The translations under genes and the position numbers were made by a program. A DNA stretch of 64,000 nucleotides from Monosporascus cannonballus (Eukaryota > Ascomycota > Sordariomycetes > Xylariales), in the NCBI GenBank assembly GCA_004154925.1, contig QJNS01000049.1:124001-188000 (forward strand), read 5' to 3'. The notes under the pieces are model-generated. The model was not told the origin of the DNA. It was given only the letters and a program-made list of their open reading frames with translations, and made no database searches. Position 1 is the stretch's first letter. Each line of letters begins with the position of its first letter. Shown piece after piece: positions 11,946 to 24,730 of the stretch.

Positions 11946-14174
11946 AGTTAGTGTTTGTTATTTTGTGATTCCAGCGATTTTTTCACAGTTTATCTTAATG
12001 TGATCTAGGATAATAATATATTTTACATATTTTATTTCTTGTACGTAAAACTGCTTTCTTTTTGGGTTAATAAGTAATTTTGTATTTTGCAAAGTTTAAA
12101 AACTTTATAAATGTGTTTTGTATATGTTTTTTCTCTTTTTGAAAAAATAAGTATTGTCGAAATAGTAAAAAACGAAAATATAGACGTATTTTCGTAATAT
12201 ATTGTTAACTATAAGTTTGAAGGTTGTTAGTACCTTTGCAAATTCTATTAATATAAGTAAATATTTAAAACTCCGTATTTTATCTTAAAGGCTATTTTTT
12301 ATTCCTGTATTTCTTTAATCCTATTAACGTTACATTTATTTTTAAGATCAAATGTTATATTTTATTAGGTTTTATAAATTCCTTTTTCTTTCGTAATTTG
12401 AGCTAATGGTATTCGACTTTTAATCGTGATGATGTTTAATTATTAATAATTAATTGTATGTCGTAATTGTCCGTATTTCTTAAGGACAAAAAATTTAAAG
12501 TATTTTGCTGGTATTTTTCAAGGTCGAATTTATCTTTTTTGCTGCCGACTTTTCAAGTATTTTTTAAAAACGCGTAATTCGTTTTTGTTAAGATTATAGA
12601 TACAGTAAAACTTCGTTAAAATTCTTTTTTAAGGATTATCTTATAATTTTAATCGTTATATTGTAATAGTTTTATATGAAACTGTTTTTTAAAAAGCTAT
12701 TTATATCGGTGATATTGTGCTAGTATATTAATTAAACATTTGATTTTTGGAGCTATTGTTTTAAATTACTATTTAATTACCTTAGCTTTGCTTTAATGGT
12801 AGTAACGATACGTCGTATTTTCTTTCGATGCTTATTTTCCTTTTCTTATATGTTATCCCTTTCAATAATAAGGTATTCATCGTATTTTTATATCTGCATT
12901 CGTTATTGTTCTTAATCGAATATTAACATTTTAATATCTTTTTTTTACCTGCTTATAAAGTATAAGGTAAAATTTACAGAACCAATTTTTCTACTAATTA
13001 AAACTCTCTACTGGCGTATTTATAGTAACTCGAAAATGATATCGTAATTTTGAAGTACAACGATGTCGAAATTAATTATATAATATCGTTTTTGGATAAA
13101 AATCTCGAAGTAATTAATTTTGCCTATAGGTTTCCTGTTAGCATAAGCGAATTCCTAATTTTCAGTATTTGTTATTATATAAGGTTTTATTTTATATCTT
13201 TATAGCAATTTAAGCTTATTAACGATATTTGGTACAATATAATTATCGTCCAGAACTCCGTAATTTATTATTGCGGTATATTAATACGTTTAACTTCGTA
13301 TATCCAATGTAATAAGGTTATTAACGGTTTTTATTTTTGCATTTTAATCTCTTTTTGGAAATTTTCGTTAATTTTTGGGGCGATTTCTTATTTTGCGGCT
13401 TTTTTATAGGTAATTTCTTTCTTTTAACTTTTTTTAGTTTATGGAATTTTGTTTATGTTGCTGTATATAGCCCGTTAAGCTGGTATATTTGTCGTTATTG
13501 GCGGCGTGTTATTCTTTTGGACTGGATTTATTGTTTCTGGTTTTATTATATTTCTTTCCCTATTAAATAAATTATTTTTTGTGGTTTTGATCGTGTTCCA
13601 TTATACGTCGTATTAATTATGGTTTTAAAGTTTGCCTGTAAATTAACTTATCTTTTCGTTAACTGCTTTTTTTCGTTATACTGTATAAGAAATACTAAAT
13701 AAAAATTGAAATTTGTAATATTTCTTTACCAATACCTCTTTATTATATACTAGCTTAACTTTTTTCGATTTAATAATTATATTATTTATAATAGTAAAAG
13801 TGAATTTCCTGTAGATATTAATCTCTTAAAGCAAGTTTTCGTTATGATTAACTGGTAAATATTTTCTTCTAGAGTTATATATCGAAAATGTCGATATTAT
13901 GATTTATCGTTTTTATAATTTCCTGTTCGGCACGGAAAATCGAATCTTTTGTAATATATGGGCGGAATTTATTGTAAATAAATTATTTCTATTCCTTGTG
14001 ATAACGGCAATTTTGTTATCGGTAATATATGGTGTATTTTTTGCTATATTGATTAAGAGTTCCAAGGACAATTGTTTTTATTTAATCCTCATCATTCTTC
14101 TTATTATGTTCGTAATGCTTATTAAGCCCATTTTCTGGTTTTACGTATTCTCTGTTAAATCTCTCGTTATGGAG
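11946..14174 (-). pseudogene. Gag to RT part of element H
   Basis: This continues H after E. On the minus strand the RT box at about 12147-12175 reads FYYFDNTYFF where YLDDILIF is expected, so the second catalytic Asp is mutated. The protease motif lies near 13250-13275 (AIINYGVLDDNYIVP, from D-S-G), and the gag end lies near 13.9-14.17 kb. The order from right to left is gag, protease, RT. The hydrophobic plus-strand frames at 13337-13570 and 13899-14186 are shadows of this gene. It is cut at 14174 by element C; the remaining 5' part of H is not found in the window. Confidence 0.7.
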
Positions 14175-14594
14175 TGTGACGGCTAAAGGGTTTAACCATT
14201 TATTAAAAATTAGTTGTACGGGTTTACGTTGGCAGGAGTATCGTGAGAATATAGGTAATGGATATAATAACGTATTATGTTTTGTAATACCAAGGGTGTT
14301 TTAGGGAACAATGTTATATTGCAAACTGAAGTTATTTAAATTATGGGAATATTAAGCGTATATATTTCCTTTAGATCCTGTGGAGTTTTTTGGATTATTT
14401 CTGATCCATATCGGAAATTGCATAAATCCCGTTAGATACCTTTGATTATTCCGGATCTATATCAGATAACTATATAGATCCCGCTAAATCCTTTGGATTA
14501 TTTCAGATTTATGTTACGTAATCCTCACCTATTTAGGTCCAGTTTTAATTACTAAGTAACCGTTTCCGAAACCTTTTTTGGTTAAGTTATAACA
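14175..14594 (-). repeat. 3' LTR of element C ('B' module)
   Basis: This 420-bp LTR begins TGTGACGGCTAAAGGG and ends GTTATAACA. The middle has about two and a half units of a repeat of about 51 bp (ggattattccggatcc... with atcggataactgcatagatcc). Only the right LTR of C shares this module here. The palindrome lies near 14274-14293. Confidence 0.85.
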
Positions 14595-15500
14595 CGATTT
14601 TCCTTTTGTCTAACTTTTGCCTTTAAAATTTCTTTTGTAAATTTCTTTTTTATTCGTTACTATATCCGGCCGAATTACTAAAAATCGCAAATGCATTAAC
14701 TCAAAAGAAAAACGTAAAACCTTGGTTTTTTTGATTTTTAATTCTGGTTTTGAAATTATACCTTATATGTTTTATTTTCGTACTGGCGATTGTTGTACTC
14801 TATTGGATAGTATAGCGTATTATTAATAATACATTCTAAAAAAACGTTATTACGACAGTTTTGGTATATTTCTTTTTCTTAAATAATATTAATAAAAAGA
14901 TAAAACATTTATAATTAAAAATGTTTTCCGTCCGATAATATTTTCGTAACTCCCGTTAAAAGTTATTAATAATAATTCGTCGTTTAAACAAGGTATTATC
15001 CCGTTTAGAATATTTTCGTATTCAATAAGATTCTTTTCGCAAAAGAAATATAAAAATAATTAACCGAGATTTTTAATCCTGAAATAAACTGGAAAAATAA
15101 GAGAAAGCTAATTATTTAAAAGCAGAACGCAAACGTTTGGAAATTAAATTTTGTATTACGTTCCTCGAATAATTTTATTTTTTTCGATCTTACCGTAAAT
15201 ATAAATCAAAATATAATTATTTCCGGTCATTCCGCCGTTATTACTAAAATTCCTTTAATAAACGTTAAGTATTAATAAGGTTCTTAGCGGGTTTTCAGAT
15301 ATTTTCGTAGTCCGGATGTTTTTTTTATTTAATTGGGTACTAGGTAAGTCCGTTTTATTTTTACGTATCGAAAACTTTCTCTATTTCGTATACTTATTTG
15401 TTTTCTACCTTTACGTTATTTTATACTGCAAATACCCTAATTATATTTGTTATTAACTTAAGTAAAAAAATACTAAAAATTAGATGGAATTTGATTTTTG
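14595..15500 (-). pseudogene. 3' internal part of element C: chromodomain and antisense ORF remnants
   Basis: The chromodomain end of pol lies at about 15245-15375 on the minus strand. Its reverse complement contains tacctagtacccaatta and catccggactacg, which line up with the YLVKWKGYPDSEN portion in A, F and I, although frames are shifted. On the plus strand 14.9-15.2 kb should hold the antisense frame. A Lys/Glu/Arg-rich stretch near 15105-15150 (LKAERKRLEIK) fits a coiled coil, but this copy is too decayed to be sure. The sequence is interrupted at 15500 by A. Confidence 0.5.
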
Positions 15501-15887
15501 TGTCATGGCCCAACGAGCCACGGTCTTCAGAAACGGTCTGTCATGACCCAACCACAACTGCGCGGTGGGGCAGGTCACGTGATGGATCACCAATTCACTG
15601 GTGGTAAGCCAGTAAGCCGGATTACCAATTTACTGGTGGTAAACTAGCAAGCCGGATCACCAACTTACTCATAATAAGCCAGTAAGCCGAAATAAAATAT
15701 ATACGTTTGTTATTTCTATAATCTAAATAACTTTAGTTTATAATATTAATTCGTTACTTAAAGTACCTTGGGTATTACGAAACGTAATACGTTATTATAT
15801 TTATTGTTTTGATTTTTATCATAGTTTTGCTAATATAAATTTATGCAATTAAAATTTAATAATTAATTAAACTCTTAATTCGTTATA
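15501..15887 (+). repeat. 5' LTR of element A ('C' module, three 35-bp units)
   Basis: This 387-bp LTR begins TGTCATGGCCC and ends CGTTATA (RIP form of CGTCACA). Positions of about 15585-15690 hold three tandem 35-bp units of the type gatcaccaacttactggtgg + taagccagtaagccg. The 3' LTR has four units and is exactly 35 bp longer. The palindrome ttacgaaacgtaa is near 15777, and TATATACG near 15700 is a candidate TATA box. The first 100 bp are hardly mutated. Confidence 0.9.
15700..15712 (+). promoter_or_regulatory. Candidate TATA box of the LTR family
   Basis: A TATATACG word lies between the variable module and the conserved palindrome in nearly all LTRs of this family (for example near 27925 and 58757 on plus). 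Its constant place before the conserved R/U5-like part fits a core promoter. This is inference from position only. Confidence 0.35.
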
Positions 15888-18140
15888 CGTTATAAATTTT
15901 TATTTAATATTACCGTTAAACTTTGAACAATACCTATTAATATATTATTTAGTAATAAATGGCCCGAATAACTGATTTACCAAAGCCTTAATTATTCGAA
16001 TACTGCGATGGAATCCGAGAAAAAAAATGAAAAAAATTCTTTTTTTTTCGCGAAGAAATTCTTTAACGATTGAATATTATGAACGAACGCATCCTCCAGT
16101 TTCAAAAAAATAATAATAATCTTACGACGTTTTTTTAAGCCGCTGTAAGGGGCTGTATATGCAGTAGCTAAGGATATGGGCCATAACAGATCTATTAAGA
16201 AATCTAGGGAACAGCTAAAAAAATACGTAAGAGTAGCTAGCTATATATACGGGAGCCACGGGATTAGCGTTACGCTGATCCCTCCACTAGGGCCCTTGGC
16301 CCGTGACAGCCGCTTACGAAAAACTTAAAAAAAAAGTTCTTAAAACTAGGAAACCTTTTTAAATAAGCCAAATTATTTAATTGAATTTTATTAAGAAACC
16401 AGGAAAGGTTTTAAATTTCCTACGCTCTAATTTGTCGATAAAAGTTCGATTAAGTTATAATTATTTTTAACTTAATGCCGAACATATTTTAAGTATTTTT
16501 TATTTGACTTATTACGTTTATTATACGAATTAAGTTCGTAATCGGACGATTTACGTTTAATGTAATGATTTAGTTCGAATCCATTATAAGAAAGTACGTT
16601 ATTTTGTTAATCGAAAAACGAAACACAGAAATAATGCGAATTTATAGGGATTACGAATATTTCGAATAAGCATTAACGAGAATTTTCGGAATAATGAACG
16701 AAAAAATAAAAACCGAAGTGCAAATCTAATAATTACGATAAAAGAATTAGCATCTAATTACGGCAGAACGTTAATTCAGTTAGTAATTAAGTTAAATTAA
16801 AAATAAAAAACATTAATCGCTAAGTTTTTCGACGGCCTGAAAAGAAAATGCAAGCCGAATTTTTTAAGTTCGATCGGCCTATTTATTTATCGGATTATAT
16901 CGTTATAATAATTAGAATTAACGATTAATAATACGTACAACGTATTAAATGCATTAAAGGAAGAAATAATAATAAATCTCAATATATAGCTAATACCAGT
17001 ATTTTTTAATATAATAATATTTTTTATAGCATAAAACCAGGACTTATAAAGTTAAGAGCCATTTAGAGCAAAAACTGGAATTAAACCAGATGCTATAATT
17101 GCAACAAAATGGAATATAAGGTATCGTAATATAAAGTACCTAAAAGGCCCCCGTTAAAATAACTAAAAACATGTACCCGAAAAATAATTCAAAAAGAATT
17201 AAAAAAACGGAAACAAATCTATTAACATAACTTAAGTTAAATACTTATTAAGTTCCCTATAGCGAAAGATTTATTAAGGAATTCGAAAAACCAGGAAGCT
17301 GGCATAATAGACATCGCGAGCACAGTAAAAAGCATTATAAAAATAATTACGCAAATATTAGAACTCGATAAAAAAAGTTTGTCCAAGAACACTTAATTAA
17401 TACGGTAAAATATATACCAAATATTATTAACGAAGAAAATATCCCGATTACGAAAAATAAAAATAATATATTTATATAGGAATTATCCGTATATATTATA
17501 AGGGATTTACTTTTCCTAACCGAACAGGAAATAATAAGGGCGATAAGTAATAATATCGACAGTTTCAAACTATAGCCCTAGAAAATGTTTAACAGTTGGC
17601 CGAAATAAAAAGCTGGGTCGAAAAATAATAGTACCTATAAGAAAACCTTTTTTATTATAATTCATAATATGATTATTAAACGGAAAATATTAATTTAACG
17701 CACGGTAGAAAAGCATTACCAGAAATCCATTACAGAGTTCCAATTTTCATTAATATTTATTACAGATCCCTTGGGAAAAAAGGTGATTAAAAAAGAAATA
17801 CGTTCATTTATAGGAGATCTTTGAAATAACGTTTAAAATAATATATAATAAGATATAATCGTAAATATAAAGAAATAATTTTTTTAATAAAGAAAAGAAT
17901 TATAATACAATTAAGAGTAATTAATATAATTTAAGGGAATAATACGCCGGAAATAACGACAAATATAGTAACTTAACGCGTGAATAAAAAAATATAAATG
18001 AAGTTCGATAAATTCGAATAAAAAATAAAAAAAAGGTTATTTATAAAAAAGCCGTAAAATAACGAAACCTAGATAGGTTATAGGGCACTTCCGAAAATGG
18101 TTGTAAATGTAAGGATAAAAAACGTTAATAACTCTTTTAT
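15888..18140 (+). pseudogene. Gag of element A
   Basis: After a leader (15888 to about 16010), a Met codon near 16013 opens MESEKKNEKN, a plausible Gag start. Past the J solo LTR the frame continues with AYEKLKKKVLKTRKPF. The zinc knuckle is at 17091-17140: CYNCNKMEYKVS*YKVPK, i.e. CX2CX4HX4C with His and last Cys changed to Tyr. The region 17.2-18.1 kb links gag to protease and has no named motif. The minus-strand hydrophobic frame at 17347-17568 is a shadow. Stops are at expected RIP sites. Confidence 0.7.
16144..16308 (+). repeat. Solo LTR of family J inserted in gag of A
   Basis: This 165-bp sequence begins TGTAAGGGGC and ends CCCGTGACA. It is flanked by a perfect 5-bp duplication gccgc (16139-16143 and 16309-16313). 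It matches the LTRs of element J (61168-61332 and 62513-62677) and is almost free of RIP. A solo LTR arises by recombination between the two LTRs of a full insertion. At 165 bp it would be below the length RIP usually needs, which may explain its good state. Confidence 0.92.
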
Positions 18141-19188
18141 TTTGGATATAAAAATCGGAACGTAATAATATATTGTAATAATAGATTACGGAGCTTTAAA
18201 CAGAAATCATATTACACTAAATATAATTAATAAGTTTAAATTATCATGGAAATATAAGTTAAAACTTTATATAACGATAAATACCGAAACTTAAAACTTT
18301 GCTTATAATAATGGAAAGATTACCCGTGAAATTAATTACCGCGAGAATTTTATCCAAAAATAATACCAAATAATTAATTTCGATATCATTTTATTTAGGA
18401 ATTACAATATAATTTTAAGATTACTATAAATACGCCAGTACGGAAGTTTAATTAACGGTAAAACTAACCAGGTAAAATTCAATTTATTCCGTATTAATAA
18501 GTAAAAGGAAAAAGAATTAAGATTTCGATATTTAATAAATAATAACAACAAATATATATATAAAAATACAACAGAAATCTTATAACTTAAAAGGACAAAA
18601 CACAAAAAGAAATAGGCATCAAAGAAAAATATAACGTATCGTTATTATTATTAAAACGAAATTAAAGTAACTCAATAACAATCTGAAATAATAACAATAA
18701 CTCTAAAAAATTAAAAGATTTAATTCATATATTATTATAATACTATAGATACGAACAGCTTTTTAGGAAGCAATTCGATATGAAATTATCAGAATATAAC
18801 GAATATGATTACGAAAGTATTCTTAAAGACAAATCCTTAACGAAATTTTACCTTATTTATAACCTTAGCGGAAACGAGTTACCTACCTTTAGAAAATACC
18901 GCGAAAATTAATTATAAAAAGGATAAATTTAAGTTTCGAAATCATTAATAGGATATCCCATATTTTTCTTAGCAAAAAAATAACCAATTATAACTTATAG
19001 TTAATTATTAATAATTATATAATATCATTATTAAAAATCGAATATTATTACTTTTGATTACGGAAATAAAAATCCGATTTTACCGAATTAAATGCATTAA
19101 AATATTCGATTTCAGAAATAGATACAATCTTATTAAAATTAAAAAAGGATACGAATAGAAGATAACCTTTATGACGAAATACGGATCC
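18141..19188 (+). pseudogene. Protease and N-terminal RT of element A
   Basis: At 18172-18240 the plus strand reads VIIDYGALNRNHITLNI, the retropepsin active site (D-S/T-G, with Ser changed to Tyr). Downstream is an IILRLL*IRQYGSLI block (about 18410-18460), matching the DIILGLPWIRQYNP motif of Gypsy proteases. RT begins near 18.8 kb. KNNQLQLIVNY, then IKNRILLLLITEI (about 18980-19060), then IKKGYE*KITFMTKYGS (19140-19188) are the KKDGKLRLCVDY, IKNRYPLPLI and EWKTAFRTRYG boxes. The gene is cut inside the last one by element B and resumes at 24731. Confidence 0.85.
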
Positions 19189-19381
19189 TGTTGTTACAGG
19201 CTAAAGCCTATAAGGCAGCTCGGGCTTACGGAGCGAGCTCTTTAGCCCGAATTCACCCATATGTATATAAGAAATAGCCACCTCGTTAATAGCTAGCTAT
19301 TTCTCCCTTCCCCTTTTTATCTTAAATATAAACCTTTATTAGGCCGTATTTCCGTTTAATTTACGTATCGTACCCGTTATA
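19189..19381 (+). repeat. 5' LTR of element B
   Basis: This 193-bp LTR begins TGTTGTTACAGGC. It contains an inverted pair around gctcgggcttacggagcgag with agcccgaa nearby, and ends tacccgttata. It is far less RIP-altered than the internal sequence and matches 24538-24730 throughout. Confidence 0.9.
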
Positions 19382-21640
19382 AACATTTAAGATTACGATG
19401 TATTATAACTTCCAGGAAACTATGTAAAAATGAAACGTTTCCTAAAAATACCTTAATTACGGATAATAAATTAAAAAAGGTTTCATAATAAAGTAATTAC
19501 AAAATAACATAACCGACGAAATTATAAGCGAACTTACGGTATTAACCTTATCCGGAATTATTAAGGAAAATTTATGATACCAATTATTTATAAATGTTTT
19601 TTTAAAAACTTAATATATAATAGAAAGAATTTATTAAATTAGGTTTTAATCGTAACGAAATAATAAATAACTTATTTAACCGGATAACGGAAATAGAAAA
19701 ATATTTTTTTACGAAAACGGAAAAAAAGGTTTTTATAAAATATGACAGGATTTGTTAAAAACTTATAATAAACCCACCACTTAAAAAGGCGTTTGTAAAA
19801 GCAAATCATAAGCCTATAAAATGGTTTTCGTAAAATAAAAAATAAAAAACGTTCCGTTCGTTTTTCGCCATATTCTGTACGAAAATAAAGAAAGAAACTA
19901 ATTAATTACCGGTTTTTTATAATAATTTATTTAGGTAGTATAATACTTATATTCGTCGAAAAACATTTATAATTTAATTATCAATTCGAAATAAAAAGAT
20001 TACGAAAGGATTTTTATGTTAATAATCTTTTTATAAAAAACTAATTCGAACATAAATAAACCATATATTTTTTAAGAAGTAATTATAATATATAAGGCAA
20101 AATCATAATTACGGGTTGTAAAATTAATTATTAATTTTTAAATTTAAATTAACCTTTATTAATTAAGGCAATTTCCGTAAATATCGATATTAATACGTAA
20201 TTCCGAAACTTATTAATTACAAAAAATATATTTTATAATATTTATAACCGTTAAATATATAAAGCAAAAAAAAGGAATTAATTCTTTAGAAGCTTTATCA
20301 GATTATCATATAAATAAAAAATAATCATTTGGTATTTCGGTAAAACATAAAAAATAATTAATCAAGAATAATATATCAGCTAAATTAATAAACGTGTTTA
20401 AATAATAAAGGTTCAAAAAGATATACTTATAACAGATATTCCGCAATGAATTATGTTAATTTTTAAATTTATAAATTAATAATAAAATAATTAAAAAAAA
20501 CCGATCCGGAAATAATTCGCAATAAAGTTCCTATAACCGGCCTTATGCGAAATAATTTTCCGATAACGAAATAAAAATTTGGAAAGGGAAAAAATAATGC
20601 TTTTGGTACGCCGTTACGAACCATTCAAACTAAAAATACCTTAAATACAAACCTGCAAAACGGCTTCGTACGGCTAAAACACAAATTATACTAACGAATT
20701 TGCGGAATATAATTCGCAGAAATAATAATTCGCATAAAGAAAATTTAAAAAAAGGTTTTTATTAAAAATTATTAATAAAAAAAACGTAATAAAGCAAAAG
20801 TTATAAGAAATTAATAATAAATTAAATAATTCTTTTTATACTAGTCGTCTTAATTAACAATATTATTTCAATAAATAATTTATTATAAAATAAAAATATT
20901 TATTATTTTGTATTTAATTAATAAATAATCTGCCGTTTAAAATTATAACGTATATTTATTATATTCCATTAATTGAAGCTAGGCAAAAACAACGAATTTA
21001 CAATAATTACGATCCGAGAACTTATTTACGTTAATATAAATTTGGACGGCCGCTTAAAACGAATTTAAAAATACGTAATTAAAGATTTATCCTATCCTTT
21101 TATTTTAAAAAAACCCTAAATAAAATATAATAAAAGCGTATATAAAGCGAAATAACGGTTTATCTGTTTCGCAAATAACGTTATCGCGCTTATATTATGC
21201 GAAAAGTGATAATTTGATAAGGAGCTTAAGAACCTCCTGAAAAGGCGGCTATAAAAATATAAAAAAGCCCGCTTAATAACAACTATAACCTTCGCGGTAA
21301 TAACGCAGCAAACCTGTCGTAAAAAACGGGATATAATTATTCCCAATTTTTATAAAATTTTAAATAAGGTTTTAAGAGTAAAACCGTAATTAACCTTTAA
21401 AAGTATAACGGAACGTTTTTTTACAACAATACGGAAATTCCGAGATTTTTTTATAAACGACAAAAGTTTATCGTTATTACCTTGTCGTAATAATAATAAA
21501 GTAACGATAAACCTCAAAATAAATATTTTAAATTAAAAAAAACAATTTTATAAAAACCTTTATATGGTTAATAAAAGGAAAAACTATTAACTTTACGTAA
21601 AATATGTATAAATTTATTCGATAAAAATTCAATTCGGGTT
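19382..21640 (+). pseudogene. Gag and protease region of element B, strongly decayed
   Basis: By position this holds gag, protease and the start of pol. I see basic stretches but no convincing zinc knuckle or D-S-G motif. The minus-strand frame at 21116-21346 is probably a shadow. Confidence 0.45.
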
Positions 21641-24537
21641 AATAATTTTTTTACAAATACCCTAATATTAATTGTAAAAAAGCTTAAAGGTTTATAGTTT
21701 TATAAAAACTATAAGAAATTAAACAAAATTATAAAACGAAATTATTATCTTTTTCTATTAATAAAGGAAACTTTACGAACTTTGTAATAACCCCGGTAGT
21801 TTACGAAATGTAACTTTCGACTAGTTTTTTACCGGTTATATATCTGCTAGGGAAATAAATGGAAAATTACATTCCATATCTATTTAGAATGTTTCGAATA
21901 ATTAATATATTCATTCCGCTTCAAAAGTATACCGGCTGCCTTTTAGTATTATATTAATAATATATTAAACCGGTATTTTAATTACTTGTATTCCGTTTAT
22001 AAAAATACTATATTAATTTATTTATCCAGCTTTCGAACCAATTATATAATTAAAGTTAAATTGGTATTTCGTTATTCAATCGAAATGAAATTAAAGCTAA
22101 ACCCAGATAAATATAAATTTGTAATTGAGGAAACAAAATACCTAAGCTTTATTATCGAAATGAAAATAAATTCAACAGTTAATTTTAAAAAATTAACCGT
22201 TATTTGGGAATAAAAAGCCCTTATTAACGTAAATACGGTTAAAAGCTTTATATGGTTCGTTAGTTTTTACCAAATCTTTATAGAAAACTTTAACGGAATA
22301 ACGGCTTTTTTTACGATTAATTAAAAAAAAAAACCTTTTTCGATTAATTTAAAAAGCTTTTTATTCTAAGATTTGTTTTTAAGTATTAAAACTTCAAAAA
22401 AAAACGGTAATAAAGGCAAATTGTTCTCGTTAAATAATTAAAAAATATTTTTCCTAATTCGATGCGTTAAAGCGATTATAATTAATTATATATATTTTAA
22501 AATAATTATCGTTAATTAAATATGAATATGAAATATATAATAAAAAGCTATTAATTATCGTTAAAACGTCAGTAAAATGAAAAAAACAATTTTAAAACTT
22601 AATTAGCCTTTTCACAATCTTAATAAATCACGCAAACTTTTAATATTTTATAAATATTTGCAAATTTATTAAAAAGCAAATTCGATAAACCGGCTTTTTA
22701 TCCGTTTTCAATTTCGTATTTAAATATTACATTAATAAGTTAATAAATTGATTTAATATTATATTTCGCAATTTATAAATCGTATTTTGCGGCGAAAGAA
22801 ATATTAGGTTTAAAAGGCGGATAAATTGATTAAATAAGAAAATAATTATTTAATAAATTAATACGGCTTTCAAAAACCTTAATAACCGTAATTTATTTAA
22901 AATAAGGTAATAAAGAATGATTAATTATACCCCTTAATAAAAAAGTATTTTTTAAAAAAGATATTTAAAAAATATAAGATTTAAAAGTTATTAAAAATAA
23001 AGTCTTAAAAATGGCATATCTCGCCGTAGCCCAAAAATTAAGTAATTTCCCTTTAATTATAAAGGTAATAAAAGTTCTTATGACGGAATACTTTTTTAAA
23101 CTTAAAGAATTTTTACAATTTAAAAAATATATTTAAGTCCTTATTGAAAAGCTACTCCGGATTTTCTTAATTTAACCGATATATAATTTTTATATTACCG
23201 GTTATTTGAAAAAAAACCGTTACATTAATAATATTATTCCGTAATACTTATTAGCCTAACAGGCTTAAAATGTTATTTTTGCAGTAATTATAATATATAT
23301 AATAAGTAATTTTTATAAAAGAAAATAACAAAAGGGTTATTACGGCATTTATTGATTCCAAATTAATTTTATTCAAATTTTACGATAAACTTTATAATTA
23401 ATTTACCGGTATAGCAAGAAAGGGACCCCCGTTCTTTATAGTATTTTATAATTACTTAACGAAAACGGTTATTTTAAAGCCAAAATTTAATATAAAGACG
23501 GAAAGATATATTTAATATTTTATTTCTTATTATTAAACATATTTCGCTTTTTTAAAAAAAGGAATATCCGATAAAAGAAGTGATTAAATAAGTAAATTTT
23601 TAACCTATATATATAACTTAATAAGTATAAAATCATAATGTAATATATCTTTTTATTTTTAAACAAATAAAATTCCGGAAAAGATGAATTAAAATATTTT
23701 TACGTATTTTCGTTATTTTATAAATTTCGTATCATATAATTAAGCCGGACTTTAACCCTTAATATAATTAACATTTAATAATACGAATTTTTCGTTAAAA
23801 GTAACACCTTTTTTTTATTTTACGAATATAATATAAAACTTATTGATAAAATAGCGGTAATTTTTTAATTAACTTTCAAACTAAAAAAAGTTATTAATTT
23901 CGTTAAAAAGTTATAAAAAAAGAGATTTGTATATATTATTAAGATACTAATATAAATATAAATAAACAAATTAATTAATATTTTTAGGAAATAAATATTA
24001 TATTTCGAAATAAAACATTTTATTTAATTAAATTTACAAAACATAATTATTTTGTAATTATCGAAACAATTATTTTAAATATATATTAAATATAAGGTTA
24101 CTACGATTATGCCGCATAATACAGTAAAGTTAAACGTACTACTAAGAATATACACGAAATTCGACCTCGACATTTTAAAACTAATAATAAAGGACCTATT
24201 ATTGAATCAGATGTTAAATAATAATTAACCGTTACGGATATTATTAGAAAAAGGAATATATAATATAATGTATATTAAAGGCCGGAAATAAACGCGTAAG
24301 CCGTAATTACCGAAAAGAATTATTTATAAAATAAGTAGGTTACGCCGAATTAATATGGGAATTACGTAATAATTTCGAAAATAAAACTGCCCTTAGTAAC
24401 TTCAAGAAATCATTCGGAAACGGCAATAAAGTCGGCAAAAATATTAAAATACGAATAAAAACAAAAAGAAAAAGGTATAAATAAACCCGCCGCCGTTTCG
24501 CCGTAACATTATTACTTCTTAAAAGCGAGAAAGGAGG
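21641..24537 (+). pseudogene. Pol of element B: RT, RNase H, integrase, chromodomain
   Basis: RT boxes are seen in order. KKLKGL*FYKNYKKLNKII (about 21675-21735) matches K-GG-LRFCVDYRKLN. ETLRTL**PR*FTK (about 21765-21810) matches the ETLxxLxGAKWFTKLD box. The YLDD box region near 22005-22025 reads YKNTILIYLSS, so the catalytic aspartates are lost. The open frame 21986-22213 continues with LKLNPDKYKFVIEETKYLSF and then VKSFIWFVSFYQIFIENF. Integrase is not clear. The chromodomain at 24323-24440 reads VGYAELIWELRNNFENKTAL, close to the usual VGYAEPTWEP end. It would target chromatin marks in a live element. Confidence 0.8.
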
Positions 24538-24730
24538 TGATACTAGAGGCTAAAATTTATAACGTAAGTCGGGTTTACGAAGTGAGCTCTTTAGTCCGAG
24601 CTTACTTATATATATATAAAAAGCAGCCACATTGTTGGTGGTTAGCTATTTCTCCCTTTCCCTTTTTACCTTGAATATAAATCTTTGTTAGGCCGTGCTT
24701 GCGTTCAACCTACGTATCATGCCCGTAATA
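24538..24730 (+). repeat. 3' LTR of element B
   Basis: It begins TGATACTAGAGGC and ends ATGCCCGTAATA, at 193 bp identical in length to the 5' copy. It is moderately RIP-altered in its first third and cleaner afterwards. Confidence 0.9.

Larger units (their letters stand above)
19189..24730 (+). mobile_element. Element B, chromodomain-bearing Ty3/Gypsy (5.54 kb), inserted in RT of A
   Basis: Two 193-bp LTRs bound a plus-strand gag-pol remnant with a clear RT at 21.65-22.33 kb and a chromodomain at 24323-24440. It splits the RT of A between ...KYGS and the following F-E-Y-L-V-M-P-F-G box. The candidate duplication is gatcc/tattt (two C-to-T, one G/T mismatch), so it is only partly preserved. 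The polypurine tract gcgagaaaggagg ends directly before the 3' LTR. Confidence 0.9.

Noticed and set aside
13337..14186. Two plus-strand hydrophobic open frames that look like membrane proteins
   Set aside because: They are antisense to gag/protease of element H, and equivalent shadows appear at the same place in A and C. T-rich RIP sequence reads as Phe/Leu/Ile and mimics membrane segments.
15398..15607. 69-codon plus-strand frame
   Set aside because: It crosses the boundary between element C and the LTR of A, so it cannot be an ancestral gene.
19189..19381. Inverted gctcggg/cccgagc words as a terminator or small RNA
   Set aside because: The segment is an LTR with an identical-length partner at 24538-24730; the pairing is better explained as part of U3.
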